Source: Sneathiella litorea (GTDB taxonomy: Bacteria > Pseudomonadota > Alphaproteobacteria > Sneathiellales > Sneathiellaceae). From it: a stretch of DNA of 64,000 nt. The position numbers were made by a program, and so were the translations under genes. Positions 1 through 10,160 of this stretch are shown here, one piece after another. The notes beneath the pieces were generated by a model, which was not told the origin of the DNA, ran no database searches, and saw only the letters and a list, made by a program, of their open reading frames with translations. Where the stretch lies: the NCBI RefSeq assembly GCF_009882915.1, contig NZ_WTUW01000009.1, forward strand, positions 778,605 to 842,604, read 5' to 3'. How positions within the stretch are numbered: position 1 is the first letter of the stretch; every line of letters starts with the position of its first letter.

Positions 1-82
1 CTCATAATATGCCTTTTAATCAGCAAAGACATAGCTGGCGAAAAATGACAAGTGCCTGCTTATAATCTGGCAAGAAGTCGGT

Positions 83-610
83 TTAATCCCCTTCAAACTC
101 ACAGAGGGTGCGGACGTTGACACCCATCGCGGCAATTCGCTTGGCCCCGCCGATATCCGGCAAATCAATGACAAAGGCGGCCCCGATCACGGTGCCCCCC
201 GCATGACGAATAAGGTTGATCGCCGCGGCAGCCGTGCCGCCAGTAGCAATAAGATCATCAACCAGCAGGACATTCTCCCCTTCTTTTATGGCATCCTGAT
301 GAACTTCCACTGTGTCGGTGCCATACTCAAGATCATATTCTTCGCTGTGGACAGCACCCGGGAGTTTGCCTTTTTTTCGAACCGGAACGAACCCGACGCT
401 GAGTTGATGAGCGATAGCACCGCCAAGCACGAACCCCCGGGCCTCAATTCCCGCGACCTTGTCAATCCGTACCCCCGCATAAGGCCAGACAAGTTGATCA
501 ACAACATGACGAAAGCCACGCGCATCCTGCCAGAGGGTGGTGATATCACGGAACAATATTCCCTTTTTCGGGTAATCAGGAATTGTCCGAATAACAGATT
601 TTATATCCAT
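83..610 (-). CDS. apt: Adenine phosphoribosyltransferase
   Basis: Converts adenine and PRPP to AMP in cytoplasmic purine salvage. The 175-residue product has the usual length of the family and carries the PRPP-binding motif [11 protein letters not shown] at residues 117-127 and the opening [15 protein letters not shown] typical of Apt. I chose the ATG at 610, preceded by AAGAGG, over an upstream in-frame start at 652 that would add 14 unrelated residues and run into mtnP. It lies 13 bases behind mtnP, whose product is adenine, so the two probably act in sequence and are cotranscribed. Identification is firm. Confidence 0.96.
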   Translation of the reverse strand: MDIKSVIRTIPDYPKKGILFRDITTLWQDARGFRHVVDQLVWPYAGVRIDKVAGIEARGFVLGGAIAHQLSVGFVPVRKKGKLPGAVHSEEYDLEYGTDTVEVHQDAIKEGENVLLVDDLIATGGTAAAAINLIRHAGGTVIGAAFVIDLPDIGGAKRIAAMGVNVRTLCEFEGD

Positions 611-623
611 AATGGCCTCTTGC

Positions 624-1505
624 CTAGAGTACGCGGCCTGCCACAGCCGCAAGTTTTTTCATGAGGACCGGATCCCGCGCTTCGGGAGCCGTGATTAAGG
701 CATTGTCCAAGGCATGATGACAGCCTGCCGAACAGGCAGTAGCCCGCCCCTTAAGCACAGGGACCACTGTTTCTATCAGGCTGCGGGCTTTCTCCCCATT
801 TTTCATCAGCACCTCGATAATTGTTAAGACTTCAACCGCGTCATGATCAGGGTGCCAACAGTCATAATCAGTTACCATGGCAACGGTCGCATAACACATC
901 TCAGCTTCCCGGGCGAGTTTGGCTTCTGGCATATTTGTCATACCAATCACCTGACACCCCCAGCTCCGATAGAGTTCTGATTCGGCAAGGCTCGAGAATT
1001 GCGGTCCCTCCATCGCGAGATATGTCCCGCCCCGATGCACAGAGATACCCACTTGGCGTGCCGCATCCTCCAACTTATCTCCAAGACGAGAACAAACCGG
1101 ATTTGCCATGCTGATATGGGCGACGAGCCCAGTGCCAAAGAAGCTTTTCTTGCGATCAATTGTCCGGTCGATGAACTGATCGATGATTACGAAAGTTCCA
1201 GGCGCAAGCTCTTTCTCAAATGAACCGCAGGCGCTTACAGAGATAATTTCCGTCACCCCCGCGCGTTTGAGCGCATCTATATTGGCCCTGTAGTTCACTT
1301 CCGCCGGCGGGATTCGATGTCCTCTTCCGTGGCGAGGCAAGAAGACCATCTGTACGCCGTCCAGCGTCCCAAACAGCAAGTCGTCTGAAGGCTGTCCGAA
1401 GGGGCTTTCAATGGTCCTCCAGTGCTTATCCTCAAGCGCATCAAGCCCATAAACACCACTTCCGCCGATCACACCGATAATCGGCTTACTACTTGATACG
1501 CTCAT
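624..1505 (-). CDS. mtnP: S-methyl-5'-thioadenosine phosphorylase
   Basis: Phosphorolyses methylthioadenosine to adenine and methylthioribose-1-phosphate. The 293-residue protein starts with the phosphate-binding GGSGVYGL motif and has GRGHRIPP and, near residue 220, TDYDCWH. The Asp in that last motif is the residue that selects 6-aminopurines in MTAP enzymes, as against Asn in guanosine/inosine phosphorylases. The ATG at 1505 has GGAGG five bases upstream; a GTG two codons earlier is less well placed. Adenine made here feeds the adjacent apt. It follows the petABC operon but is separated from it by a hairpin terminator. Confidence 0.94.
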   Translation of the reverse strand: MSVSSSKPIIGVIGGSGVYGLDALEDKHWRTIESPFGQPSDDLLFGTLDGVQMVFLPRHGRGHRIPPAEVNYRANIDALKRAGVTEIISVSACGSFEKELAPGTFVIIDQFIDRTIDRKKSFFGTGLVAHISMANPVCSRLGDKLEDAARQVGISVHRGGTYLAMEGPQFSSLAESELYRSWGCQVIGMTNMPEAKLAREAEMCYATVAMVTDYDCWHPDHDAVEVLTIIEVLMKNGEKARSLIETVVPVLKGRATACSAGCHHALDNALITAPEARDPVLMKKLAAVAGRVL

Positions 1506-1562
1506 TCCCACCTCCAGCTTAGTATTAGCGAAAACCTAACCTTGAATACTTCGTTACGCCAT

Positions 1563-1592
1563 AAAAAAGGGCGCCTCAATAAGCGCCCTTTT
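1563..1592 (-). terminator. Rho-independent terminator after petC
   Basis: A stem of AAAGGGCGC paired with GCGCCCTTT around an 8-base loop, with A and T runs on either side. Read on the minus strand it ends in a T run and lies just past the petC stop, so it should end the petABC transcript. Symmetry would let it work in both directions. Confidence 0.8.
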
Positions 1593-1611
1593 CTTGAAGT
1601 CACAAATGGTT

Positions 1612-2379
1612 TTAGTGAAGGTCAGACCAGACTTTCCGCTTCACCGCGTAGAAAACACCCGCAAGGATAAGCAGGAACAGGATCACCCGAAGACCAATGC
1701 TTTTGCGCTGCTCCAATTTGGGTTCAGCTGCCCAAGCCAGAAACACTGTCACATCTTTCGCCATCTGATCCACAGTAGCAGGCGTACCATCGGAATACTC
1801 AACGGCATCCTCCGATATTGGAGACGGCATAGCGATCTGATGTCCCGGGAAGTATGCGTTATAATTCATACCTTCTGCCAGGTTGAAATCAGCTGGCGCA
1901 TCCACATACCCGGTCAACAGTGAATAAAGATAATTATCTCCGTTTGGACGTGCCTTGGTTATCAGCGAGAGATCCGGTGGGTAAGCCCCGCCATTGGACG
2001 CACGTGCTGCCTGTTCGTTCGGGAAGGGCGACGGAAACTTGTCGGACGGTTTACCCGGCCGATCAAACATTTCGCCGTCACCGTCCGGACCGTCCAGATA
2101 ATCGGACTCCGCTGCAAGTGCCTTAATTTCTTCTTCACTGAAACCAAGATCGGAGAGTGTGCGGAAGGCGACTAGGCCGAGCCCATGACAGCCGGCACAG
2201 ACTTCGCGGTACACCTGAAGGCCACGCTGTGCCGCAGCGCGGTCATAAGTTCCAAAAATACCGCCATGTTTCCAGGCCACGGATTTCAGTTCAACCGCTT
2301 CCCCGGCCGCCTGGGCAGTGCCCAGGCTTGTCAGGGAAACCAGAGCTGCAATGCTCAAAGACGTCAATAATTTAAGCAT
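1612..2379 (-). CDS. petC: Ubiquinol-cytochrome c reductase, cytochrome c1
   Basis: Membrane-anchored c-type haem subunit of the bc1 complex, passing electrons from the Rieske centre to soluble cytochrome c. The 255-residue precursor has a signal peptide ending near AQA, one haem motif CAGCH, the likely axial Met in QIAMPSP, and a C-terminal membrane helix followed by a basic tail. The ATG at 2379 is preceded by GAGGAGG inside petB; a longer in-frame opening from 2457 lies inside petB and reads as a shadow. It overlaps the petB stop by 8 bases, which implies translational coupling. Confidence 0.95.
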   Translation of the reverse strand: MLKLLTSLSIAALVSLTSLGTAQAAGEAVELKSVAWKHGGIFGTYDRAAAQRGLQVYREVCAGCHGLGLVAFRTLSDLGFSEEEIKALAAESDYLDGPDGDGEMFDRPGKPSDKFPSPFPNEQAARASNGGAYPPDLSLITKARPNGDNYLYSLLTGYVDAPADFNLAEGMNYNAYFPGHQIAMPSPISEDAVEYSDGTPATVDQMAKDVTVFLAWAAEPKLEQRKSIGLRVILFLLILAGVFYAVKRKVWSDLH

Positions 2380-3610
2380 TGGCCGCCTCCTCACTCGCGG
2401 GTTTCTTGGACAAAACATCCTCCGAGATACTCGCCGGTAACGGTTTTGGCTTTTCAAACAAGCCGACCAACGGCAACAAGATCAGGATATGCACGAAATA
2501 GTATATCGTGGCGATCCGGCCCCAAATAATATAAGCACCTTCTGCCGGCTTGCCGCCGATGTAGGTAAGCAGGATACAATCCGCTACAAACACCCAGAAG
2601 AGCTGCTTGTAGATCGGACGGAAGCGCGCGGAACGGATCCTGCTCTTATCCAGCCATGGCAGTGCAAACAGAACTGCAATCGCACCAAACATCAGCATAA
2701 CACCACCGAGCTTGTCCGGAACCGCACGCAGGATCGCGTAGAATGGCAGGAAGTACCATTCAGGCACGATATGCGCCGGGGTTACCAGCGGATTGGCCGG
2801 AATGTAGTTGTCCGGATGGCCAAGATAGTTTGGCGCATAGAACAGGAAGGCTGAGAAGAAGATCAGGAAGATCGCCAGCCCGTACAGGTCCTTGACCGTG
2901 TAATAAGGATGGAAAGGAATGCTGTCCTGCTTGTCCTTCAGGTCCAGACCTGTCGGATTGTTCGAACCGTTCGTATGCAAAGCCCAGATATGCAGGATTA
3001 CGATGCCAACAATCACGAAAGGCAACAGATAATGCAGGCTGAAGAAACGGTTAAGCGTTGGGTTATCCACCGCGAAACCACCCCACAACCAGGTCACAAT
3101 GCTGTCGCCCACAACTGGAATAGCACCGAACAGGTTGGTGATAACGGTCGCGCCCCAGAAGCTCATCTGGCCCCAAGGAAGCACGTAGCCCATAAAGGCC
3201 GTTGCCATCATCAGCAGGAAGATTACCAAGCCTAGCCACCAGAGAAGTTCGCGTGGGGCCTTGTAGGAACCGTAGTAAAGCCCCCGGAAAATATGGAGAT
3301 AGACGACGATGAAGAACATCGAGGCGCCATTGGCATGCATATACCTAAGCAGCCAACCATAATTCACGTCACGCATGATATGCTCAACGCTATTAAAGGC
3401 CATGTCGACATGCGGTGTGTAATGCATGGCAAGAACAATGCCGGTGACAATCTGGACTACCAGCATGACGCCGGCGAGAGAGCCAAAGGTCCACCAGTAA
3501 CTCAGGTTTTTGGGTGTCGGATACTCATACAGGGCATGATGAAGCATCCCCGTGATCGGTAGCCGATCCTCTACCCACTTAACAGCTGGATTTTTAGGTT
3601 CAAAAGACAT
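2372..3610 (-). CDS. petB: Ubiquinol-cytochrome c reductase, cytochrome b
   Basis: Integral membrane subunit carrying both b haems and the quinol-oxidising and quinone-reducing sites of complex III. The 412 residues hold about eight membrane helices, the PEWYF signature of the quinol-oxidation site near residue 270, and the paired haem histidines in helices II and IV. There is no fusion to cytochrome c1, unlike the fbcH arrangement of some Rhizobiales relatives such as Bradyrhizobium. It lies 11 bases behind petA and overlaps petC. Confidence 0.97.
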   Translation of the reverse strand: MSFEPKNPAVKWVEDRLPITGMLHHALYEYPTPKNLSYWWTFGSLAGVMLVVQIVTGIVLAMHYTPHVDMAFNSVEHIMRDVNYGWLLRYMHANGASMFFIVVYLHIFRGLYYGSYKAPRELLWWLGLVIFLLMMATAFMGYVLPWGQMSFWGATVITNLFGAIPVVGDSIVTWLWGGFAVDNPTLNRFFSLHYLLPFVIVGIVILHIWALHTNGSNNPTGLDLKDKQDSIPFHPYYTVKDLYGLAIFLIFFSAFLFYAPNYLGHPDNYIPANPLVTPAHIVPEWYFLPFYAILRAVPDKLGGVMLMFGAIAVLFALPWLDKSRIRSARFRPIYKQLFWVFVADCILLTYIGGKPAEGAYIIWGRIATIYYFVHILILLPLVGLFEKPKPLPASISEDVLSKKPASEEAANA

Positions 3611-3621
3611 CTTGGGGCCCC

Positions 3622-4149
3622 CTACCCGATCTTGATATTGCTGTCGTTCAGGAACTCGTAAGGCGGAATGACCAGATTCGCTGGTGCCGGGCCCTTACGG
3701 ATACGTCCTGACGTATCGTAATGCGATCCATGACAGGGACAGAACCATCCCCCGAAATCGCCTTGCCCTTTGAGCGGGACGCATCCCAGATGGGTGCAGA
3801 TACCGACCATGATCAGCCATTCAGGATTAATCACCCGTTCGGAGTCTGGTTCCGGATCAGGTAAATCCGCGAGGTCGACATCTTCGGCCCTCTCGATATC
3901 CTCTTCTGTCCGATGTCTTACAAAAACCGGCTTGCCCTGCCAAACAACAGTGACTTCAGATCCGGTTTCAATGCCGTCAAGGTCGACTTCCGTCGTTGAC
4001 AGCGCAAGAACATCCGCAGATGGGTTCATTTGCGAAATAAAGGGCCAGATGGCCGCTGCCGTCCCCACGGCACCAAGGCCGCCTGCAGCAATATAAAGAA
4101 AATCACGGCGCTTTACGCCGTTCTCTTCTTCAGGGGTGGTTGTCGTCAT
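3622..4149 (-). CDS. petA: Ubiquinol-cytochrome c reductase, Rieske iron-sulfur subunit
   Basis: Carries the mobile 2Fe-2S centre of complex III. The 175-residue protein has a twin-arginine-type N-terminus (KRRDFLY followed by a hydrophobic segment), consistent with Tat-dependent insertion, and both cluster-binding boxes, CTHLGC and CPCHGSHYD, near residues 118-142. A GGGGAAAG ribosome-binding site precedes the ATG. It is the first gene of petABC and faces trmL across about 150 bases that must hold both promoters; I could not fix them. Confidence 0.97.
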   Translation of the reverse strand: MTTTTPEEENGVKRRDFLYIAAGGLGAVGTAAAIWPFISQMNPSADVLALSTTEVDLDGIETGSEVTVVWQGKPVFVRHRTEEDIERAEDVDLADLPDPEPDSERVINPEWLIMVGICTHLGCVPLKGQGDFGGWFCPCHGSHYDTSGRIRKGPAPANLVIPPYEFLNDSNIKIG

Positions 4150-4298
4150 TTACTTTCCCCAAAGCCTATAAAAATAATTTTACCGCGCCCGCTTTTTGTC
4201 ATCATAATGCCGACATGTCCAGCCCGAACGTGCCGAATGCGACAATAAAGCGCGCATTTTTTCTGTATTTGTTACAACACTCCCATTACAACAGCAAG

Positions 4299-4766
4299 AT
4301 GCGACTTGCACTTTACCAACCAGATATAGCCCCCAACGTGGGAACCATGCTCAGATTGGGCGCCTGCCTAGGCGTTCCGGTCGATATTATCGAGCCTTGT
4401 GGCTTTCCTTTTGGCGCAAAGGACCTGCGACGGGCCGTGATGGACTATAGCGCCGCAGCAGATGTAACGCGCCATGTCTCATGGCAGGAGTTCACTAGGC
4501 ACATAAGCGGAAAACGCCTCATATTACTTTCGACAAAAGCCGATACTGCCTACACGGATTTTACATTCACAGAATCGGATATTCTTCTTGTTGGTCGAGA
4601 GAGTGCCGGTGTGCCCGATGCAATCCATGATGCCGCAGATCATCGAGTACTTATCCCCATGACGAAAGGATTGCGTTCAATCAATGTCGCACTTTCGGCA
4701 GCTATGGTACTTGGTGAGGCGCTTCGGCAGACGGCTGATTTTCCTAACTCCTCTTCTTTTACTTAA
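4299..4766 (+). CDS. trmL: tRNA (cytidine/uridine-34 2'-O)-methyltransferase
   Basis: SPOUT-fold enzyme that methylates the wobble ribose in tRNA-Leu isoacceptors. The 156-residue product begins [19 protein letters not shown], as TrmL does, and has the knot-forming SAM motifs [11 protein letters not shown] and [20 protein letters not shown] longer in-frame reading from 4140 overlaps the petA start and has no family match, so I start at 4299, although the ribosome-binding site there is weak. It is 14 bases upstream of hemF, so the two are probably cotranscribed. Confidence 0.92.
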   Translation: MRLALYQPDIAPNVGTMLRLGACLGVPVDIIEPCGFPFGAKDLRRAVMDYSAAADVTRHVSWQEFTRHISGKRLILLSTKADTAYTDFTFTESDILLVGRESAGVPDAIHDAADHRVLIPMTKGLRSINVALSAAMVLGEALRQTADFPNSSSFT

Positions 4767-4780
4767 AATTTGGTAAGTTC

Positions 4781-5632
4781 ATGACAGATAGTACGACAGA
4801 ATCCCAAAAAGCCCGGGCCGCGGAATGGTTTCGGTCATTGCGTGATCAGATACGTGATAGTTTCGAGACGCTGGAGCAGGAACTATCCGGCCAACTCTGC
4901 GATCGGGAGCCGGGACGGTTCGAGGTTACTAAATGGGATCGTGCGGGCGGTGGAGGCGGAGAAATGTCCGTCATGAAAGGCCGGGTATTCGAAAAAGTGG
5001 GCGTCAATATTTCAACGGTTCACGGCCAGTTTTCAGAGGAATTCAGAAAATCCATCCCAGGAACTGAGACCGATGGTTCTTTCTGGGCATGCGGCATATC
5101 CCTTGTCGCCCATATGCAGTCTCCCCTTGTTCCGGCGGTGCATATGAACACCCGCCACATTGTCACTGCCAATCACTGGTTTGGTGGCGGTGCAGACTTG
5201 ACACCGATGTATCCTGACGAAAAGGACACCGATGATTTTCACTCAGCCCTAAAAACTGCGTGCGACCGACATGATGCGGAATATTACCCTAAATTCAAGA
5301 AATGGTGTGACGAGTATTTTTTCCTTCCCCACAGGAATGAACCACGAGGTGTCGGCGGAATTTTTTACGATCGGCTTGAAACGGAATGGGAAAAGGATTT
5401 TGCCTTTACGCAGGATGTCGGACGAGCCTTTCGGGATAGTTATCCGGAAATTGTTCGTCGTCATATGAACAAAGAATGGACCTCTGAACAGCGGGAGCAT
5501 CAACTCATTCGCCGCGGTCGCTATGTCGAATTTAATCTCCTATACGATCGCGGGACAACCTTTGGCCTGAAAACCGGGGGGAATACAGATGCGATACTTA
5601 TGTCCCTGCCACCAGAAGTGAAATGGCCGTAA
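4781..5632 (+). CDS. hemF: Oxygen-dependent coproporphyrinogen III oxidase
   Basis: Oxidatively decarboxylates coproporphyrinogen III to protoporphyrinogen IX in haem synthesis, using O2. The 283 residues are close to the usual length and contain the family signatures [27 protein letters not shown] and the C-terminal [14 protein letters not shown] and [13 protein letters not shown]. It follows trmL and is followed at once by a short hairpin terminator. Haem supply suits the bc1 and cbb3 genes in the window, though it is not linked to them in one operon. Confidence 0.97.
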   Translation: MTDSTTESQKARAAEWFRSLRDQIRDSFETLEQELSGQLCDREPGRFEVTKWDRAGGGGGEMSVMKGRVFEKVGVNISTVHGQFSEEFRKSIPGTETDGSFWACGISLVAHMQSPLVPAVHMNTRHIVTANHWFGGGADLTPMYPDEKDTDDFHSALKTACDRHDAEYYPKFKKWCDEYFFLPHRNEPRGVGGIFYDRLETEWEKDFAFTQDVGRAFRDSYPEIVRRHMNKEWTSEQREHQLIRRGRYVEFNLLYDRGTTFGLKTGGNTDAILMSLPPEVKWP

Positions 5633-5635
5633 CAG

Positions 5636-5653
5636 AAGGAGATACTCCTTTTT
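5636..5653 (+). terminator. Probable hairpin terminator after hemF
   Basis: AAGGAG and CTCCTT form a perfect 6-bp stem with a 3-base loop, followed by three more T residues, three bases after the hemF stop. The stem is short, so termination may be partial. Confidence 0.45.
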
Positions 5654-5752
5654 ACGCCAAGCTGTGACGCGGCGCACACCTCTTTTACTTGGGCGATGCG
5701 CCCTGACGGTGTAATATTTCCTTGTGATCGTGACTTAAAGAGGATTGGTTCG

Positions 5753-5872
5753 ATGGTCAGATACAGATATAGCATCCTGGTTTTGATAGCAGACGCCCTG
5801 AAGAGCTTGCGTGCATATATGGCATGCCATGCATTAGGTGTTAAACCCTGTCATGGCTGTGACTGTATTTAA
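5753..5872 (+). CDS. Possible 39-residue cysteine-tailed peptide
   Basis: An ATG eight bases behind a good AGAGGA ribosome-binding site opens a 39-codon frame. The product is basic at the N-terminus (MVRYRY), has a short hydrophobic stretch ILVLIA, and ends in a cysteine-rich tail CHGCDCI, with a further Cys in YMACHA. It fills the gap between hemF and the terminator at 5947. I do not recognise it. The start signal and the clustered Cys/His argue for a real gene; its shortness and the lack of comparative data argue for caution. Function unknown; metal binding by the Cys/His residues is only a guess. Confidence 0.35.
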   Translation: MVRYRYSILVLIADALKSLRAYMACHALGVKPCHGCDCI

Positions 5873-5946
5873 TCCGAAAACCTTTTTTTTCCCCTCGACA
5901 CAGATTAAAATACAGACGATTAATGGGCGAATTACCGCCGCGTAAG

Positions 5947-5982
5947 AAAAGCGTGAAACCAAGTCGGTTTCACGCTTTTTCT
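5947..5982. terminator. Strong bidirectional terminator after ftsZ
   Basis: A perfect 14-bp stem (AAAAGCGTGAAACC with GGTTTCACGCTTTT) around a 5-base loop. On the minus strand it lies about 22 bases past the ftsZ stop and ends the dcw transcript. Its T run on the plus strand suits it to stop transcripts coming from the hemF side too. Confidence 0.88.
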
Positions 5983-6004
5983 TTGTTCAGCTGGATTTGA
6001 CTGA

Positions 6005-7705
6005 TTAATTCGCCTGTCGACGAAGGAAAGCCGGGATATCAAGAAGATCTTCATCCTCTTGCTTTTGGTCAATTTTGACTGAAGACGTGACTTCCTTCCG
6101 AACTGACGGACTTTGTGGCGCGGCCGGTGCGGGAGCCGCAGGAGATGGCGCGACCCGAGCGCTCGTCGGCTCTTTACGCACTGGTGCGGGTACTTCTTCC
6201 GTCGCTGATTCCTTCCTGAACGTTCGGCTGACGCCTGTCATCCGTTCAAACAGGCTGGGGCCACGCTTCTTCGACTTCGGACCCGCAGCGTCCGCCAATG
6301 CCTGATGCGCATCAGGATTTACCAGTTTTTCCGGGCTTTTATCTACCTTAATCGCTGGCGGTGCATTGAAGGGGCTGTCTTTTCCCTCAATCTCTGACGG
6401 GGTCTGATCACTTTCTTCCATCTCTCCATCGATATCAGAAAGAAGGTCACGCTCCTGATCAACGGCAAGATTTCCACTCATATAACCGGCATCCGATGAG
6501 GTGGACCCCATTTCAAGATTTTCCGAAGAATTGTTTGCATCGCCAGCCTGTGCAACCGGCTGTCCTGAGAAATTACCGCCCGGCACCGTCGCACCAAATC
6601 CGGATGCAGAAATATCTGCGGCTGCCGGCACCATGGGCGCTGAATCGCTAGAGCCAGATGCCGAGAAAGATGCAGCCCTACCTTCGTTCTTCACAGAAAG
6701 AAGTGACGTTACATTCGGAGAATTGGCTTTCTGAGCTTCCAGCGCGTCAATACCGGTTGCAACGACCGATACCCTCATGCTGCCTTCCATCTCCGTATCG
6801 AAGGTGGATCCAACAATAATATTTGCTTCCGGGTCAACTTCACTGCGAATCCGGTTGGCTGCCTCATCCAGTTCATACAGAGTGAGATCCATGCCGCCCG
6901 TGATATTGATCAGAACGCCGCGCGCGCCTTTCATGGAGACGTCGTCAAGCAGTGGATTGGAGATGGCTGCCTCGGCCGCTTCAATCGCCCGATTTTCACC
7001 ACTCGCCTCGCCAGTGCCCATCATGGCCTTGCCCATCTCGTTCATGACCGTATTCACGTCTGCGAAGTCGAGATTGATCAGGCCCGGCATCACCATGAGG
7101 TCGGTTACACCACGAACGCCGGAATGAAGGACTTCATCGGCCATGTTGAACGCATCGGCGAAAGTGGTTTTCTCATTCGCGATGCGGAAAAGATTCTGGT
7201 TCGGAATGATGATCAGCGTATCTACATAACGCTGCAACTCCTCAATGCCAGCTTCAGCAATCCGCATTCTGTGGTTACCTTCAAACTGGAAGGGCTTCGT
7301 TACCACGCCAACCGTCAGAATTCCTTTTTCGCGGGCTGCTCGTGCGACAACCGGCGCTGCGCCCGTTCCTGTACCACCGCCCATACCGGCAGTGATAAAA
7401 CACATATGCACACCTTCAAGGTGTCCGGTGATTTCGTCGAGCGCTTCTTCCGCTGCACCTGCGCCGATATGCGGTTTCGATCCGGCGCCCAGCCCCTCGG
7501 TCAACTCAGCCCCCAGTTGAATGCGACGCTCAGCCAAGCTCTGCTTCAGAGCCTGCGCATCTGTATTGGCAACCACGAACTCCACGCCTTGAAGCTCGGA
7601 GGAAATCATGTTGTTTACCGCGTTACCACCAGCTCCTCCAACGCCTAATACCAAGATTTTCGGTTTTAGCTCAGCTTGCTCCGGCACTGACAAATTGATA
7701 CTCAC
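6005..7705 (-). CDS. ftsZ: Cell division GTPase FtsZ
   Basis: Tubulin homologue that forms the Z ring. The GTP-binding signature [10 protein letters not shown] falls at residues 109-118, and the T7 loop NLDFADVN lies near residue 208. At 566 residues it is far longer than the roughly 380 of E. coli because of an extended, low-complexity, Ser/Ala/Pro-rich linker, as is common in Alphaproteobacteria. It ends in the conserved tail DIPAFLRRQ that docks FtsA and other partners. The start is GTG at 7705 behind GAGGAGGAG. A 108-base gap from ftsA leaves room for its own promoter. Last gene of the dcw cluster; lpxC does not follow. Confidence 0.97.
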   Translation of the reverse strand: MSINLSVPEQAELKPKILVLGVGGAGGNAVNNMISSELQGVEFVVANTDAQALKQSLAERRIQLGAELTEGLGAGSKPHIGAGAAEEALDEITGHLEGVHMCFITAGMGGGTGTGAAPVVARAAREKGILTVGVVTKPFQFEGNHRMRIAEAGIEELQRYVDTLIIIPNQNLFRIANEKTTFADAFNMADEVLHSGVRGVTDLMVMPGLINLDFADVNTVMNEMGKAMMGTGEASGENRAIEAAEAAISNPLLDDVSMKGARGVLINITGGMDLTLYELDEAANRIRSEVDPEANIIVGSTFDTEMEGSMRVSVVATGIDALEAQKANSPNVTSLLSVKNEGRAASFSASGSSDSAPMVPAAADISASGFGATVPGGNFSGQPVAQAGDANNSSENLEMGSTSSDAGYMSGNLAVDQERDLLSDIDGEMEESDQTPSEIEGKDSPFNAPPAIKVDKSPEKLVNPDAHQALADAAGPKSKKRGPSLFERMTGVSRTFRKESATEEVPAPVRKEPTSARVAPSPAAPAPAAPQSPSVRKEVTSSVKIDQKQEDEDLLDIPAFLRRQAN

Positions 7706-7813
7706 GGTACTCTCCTCCTCTACTACGCTGTCGTACAGCTAATTAATACCAAATATTGTGGTTAATGAAACCCTACTTCTCACTATATTGACAATTTTTA
7801 TGCATTTTTTTGC

Positions 7814-9055
7814 CTAAAAATTCTCCTTGAACCAGTTTCCAACTCGTAAAAACCGGTTTTTTGGCGGCTTTTCCGCCACTGCCATCTTGATGCCTTCATC
7901 AAATCTCTCACGCACCGCGTAGGACAATAATCCGGCAACAGTTGTAAAAGCAGGCCCATCTGTCGCATCGGCCAGTCCCTTGACACGGATAGGTTTACCC
8001 ATGCGGACCTGCTTGTCGAGAACCCGGGCGGTTAATTCCTGTACCCCGGATAGCTGCGTGGCTCCTCCACAAAGGACGGCTCGGCGTCCGGCGACCTTGT
8101 TAAATCCGGAGGCTAGCAGGCGATCATTAACCAGCTCGAGAATCTCCTCTATGCGCGGCTTGATAATACCAACCAGCATGGAACGCGGCACATGATTGGC
8201 GACATCATGATCTATTTCACCGATCAGCGGGACATCGATGATTTCCTTTTCATCTGCGGGGCTTGCGAGGGCATTTCCATAGAGCGTTTTCATTCGTTCC
8301 GCGTTGGCGAGCGTGGTGGATAACCCTCGCGCAATATCATTGCTGACATGCCCGCCGCCAACCGGGATCACCTCGTTATAGACCATCTCACCATCATAAA
8401 AGACGGCAAAGGAAGTTGACCCTCCCCCCATGTCAATTACGGTGACTCCAAGATCCATTTCATCCTCAACCAAGCAGGCGAGGCCGGACGCATATGGGGC
8501 AGAGACCATCCCCGCCACACCGAGATGGCAGCGTTCGACGCAATTGGCGAGATTACGCATATGACTGTTTTGCAAGGAAACCATATGCATGCTGACACCA
8601 AGGCTTTCACCATACATTCCGCGTGGATCGCGAATGCCTCGATTGCCATCGACGGTGTAGCCAACAGGAAGTGCATGGATAACCGTACGCCCTTCTGGCT
8701 GATAACTTGCACGAGCTTCCTTCAAGGTCCGCTGCAGATCTTTTTCCGTAATTTCCTGGCCACCGATCGACATTTCGACATCAACGGTTTGGGAGGCGGG
8801 TTTGCCCGCGGAAACACCCAGGAAAACCTCACGCACTGTCTCGCCAGCCATGCGCTCCGCCGCATCGACGGCAGAGCGAATTGCTTCCTCTGCCATTTCC
8901 ATATTGGTAATTCCGCCAGCCCGCAAACCGCGGGAGACCTGATGGCCGATACCGGTTACACGGAGGCGCCCGGCCTCCTCTGTCGCGACAAAACAACATA
9001 CTTTCGTCGAGCCGACATCCAGTGCTGCCAAAGGTCCATTACGTCCCGCTGCCAT
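7814..9055 (-). CDS. ftsA: Cell division protein FtsA
   Basis: Actin-like ATPase that tethers FtsZ to the membrane and recruits later divisome proteins. The 413 residues open with the phosphate-1 motif ALDVGSTKVCCF, contain the phosphate-2 motif VIDMGGGSTSF and the adenosine motif CGGATQLSG, and end in an amphipathic segment (RVGNWFKENF) that serves as the membrane anchor. It sits between ftsQ (52-base gap) and ftsZ, the standard order. Confidence 0.96.
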   Translation of the reverse strand: MAAGRNGPLAALDVGSTKVCCFVATEEAGRLRVTGIGHQVSRGLRAGGITNMEMAEEAIRSAVDAAERMAGETVREVFLGVSAGKPASQTVDVEMSIGGQEITEKDLQRTLKEARASYQPEGRTVIHALPVGYTVDGNRGIRDPRGMYGESLGVSMHMVSLQNSHMRNLANCVERCHLGVAGMVSAPYASGLACLVEDEMDLGVTVIDMGGGSTSFAVFYDGEMVYNEVIPVGGGHVSNDIARGLSTTLANAERMKTLYGNALASPADEKEIIDVPLIGEIDHDVANHVPRSMLVGIIKPRIEEILELVNDRLLASGFNKVAGRRAVLCGGATQLSGVQELTARVLDKQVRMGKPIRVKGLADATDGPAFTTVAGLLSYAVRERFDEGIKMAVAEKPPKNRFLRVGNWFKENF

Positions 9056-9107
9056 TACCTTTTCACCTGCTCCGTCTTTCTTTCATAGCAATATCCCTGA
9101 CCGCAAA

Positions 9108-10160
9108 TCATGTATCGTTCCCCGCCAAACGGCGAAGTTTGGCGGCCTCTCCGTTTAACCGCACATACATGCGATCTTTTCCGCGCAAGTCGATGGTGAC
9201 GACATCCTTGTCGAGAATTTTCTGTTCGTTCTGTATCAGATAAAGTTGTTTCCAAGCGTGGAGTGCGCTTTTCTCTGGAAGAAGCACTGTTACGCCATTC
9301 TTGAATTCCAGGTTCCAGCGGCGATCACGGATGCGAACGGCATTTTCGAGACGTGTAAAGAGTTCGGGCGTTTGTGCCAACATATCAAATAGCTCTGCGG
9401 CATGATCATTTGCACCGGTCCCGACAACTTTGGGTAGATAACGGAACGCCGCTTCATCTTTTCTCGAGACGAGAGCACCTGTTCGGTCAATGACACCTGT
9501 TTTTCCGTCAATTTGCCAACGGGCATAGGGGCGTCTTTCCACAATCTCGATAAAAATTTCATCGGGGTAACGACGCATGACCGATGCCGTTTCAACCCAC
9601 CCCAGGGTTTCCAGCCGTTCCCGCGCCGCTTCAGGATCGATACCGAGAATACTTTCACCGCGACTAACATCGAGAACCCGCAGGATATCGTCACCAGAAG
9701 TCTTATCGCGACCGATGACGCTAATTTGCTGCACAGTCAGGCCAAATACTTCTGCAAGGGACTGCTGCTGTTCATCAATCCATGTTGCGCTTCTGTCCAA
9801 CAGTTCCGTACGAATAATAAAATTTGTAACACCGCCAATAGTAATGGCGAGAACCAGGACGCAGCCGCAAACCAAGGCGGGCTTACGCCAGGCAGGTATG
9901 GGCTTGCGCCGCCCGCCCCGTCGTGGTTTCTCTCTTTTAAAAGGCGCACTTATCCGGTCGGTTATCTGAACGGTCATACTGCCCAGACGAGAAAATGCGG
10001 CTTCGGTTGAAATTCTGGGCTCTGCCTTTCTTTTGACCGCCTTCTTTTTCTTGGCTCCGCCACGGAGACTTTTAAAAAATCCACCCTTGGCTTTTGATTT
10101 ACGCGGACGCGAAGATGACGGAATGACGCGATCATCTTTATCAATAGTTATCTGTCGCAT
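9108..10160 (-). CDS. ftsQ: Cell division protein FtsQ
   Basis: Bitopic inner-membrane protein of the FtsQLB divisome subcomplex. The 350-residue product has a long, very basic cytoplasmic N-terminus (about 105 residues rich in Lys and Arg), one membrane helix (VCGCVLVLAITIGGVTNFII), then the POTRA domain and the beta-rich FtsQ domain. I use the ATG at 10160, behind GGAGGATGCATC, not an upstream start at 10181. This start overlaps the ddl stop by 13 bases. Confidence 0.93.
   Translation of the reverse strand: MRQITIDKDDRVIPSSSRPRKSKAKGGFFKSLRGGAKKKKAVKRKAEPRISTEAAFSRLGSMTVQITDRISAPFKREKPRRGGRRKPIPAWRKPALVCGCVLVLAITIGGVTNFIIRTELLDRSATWIDEQQQSLAEVFGLTVQQISVIGRDKTSGDDILRVLDVSRGESILGIDPEAARERLETLGWVETASVMRRYPDEIFIEIVERRPYARWQIDGKTGVIDRTGALVSRKDEAAFRYLPKVVGTGANDHAAELFDMLAQTPELFTRLENAVRIRDRRWNLEFKNGVTVLLPEKSALHAWKQLYLIQNEQKILDKDVVTIDLRGKDRMYVRLNGEAAKLRRLAGNDT

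Noticed and set aside
1..82. A gene or RNA at the left edge
   Set aside because: Only 82 bases before apt ends, with no recognisable motif.
203..664. 153-residue plus-strand frame over apt
   Set aside because: It lies antisense to apt, which has clear family motifs, and its product shows no domain.
7124..7648. 174-residue plus-strand frame within ftsZ
   Set aside because: Antisense shadow of a conserved GTPase domain; no ribosome-binding site or domain pattern.
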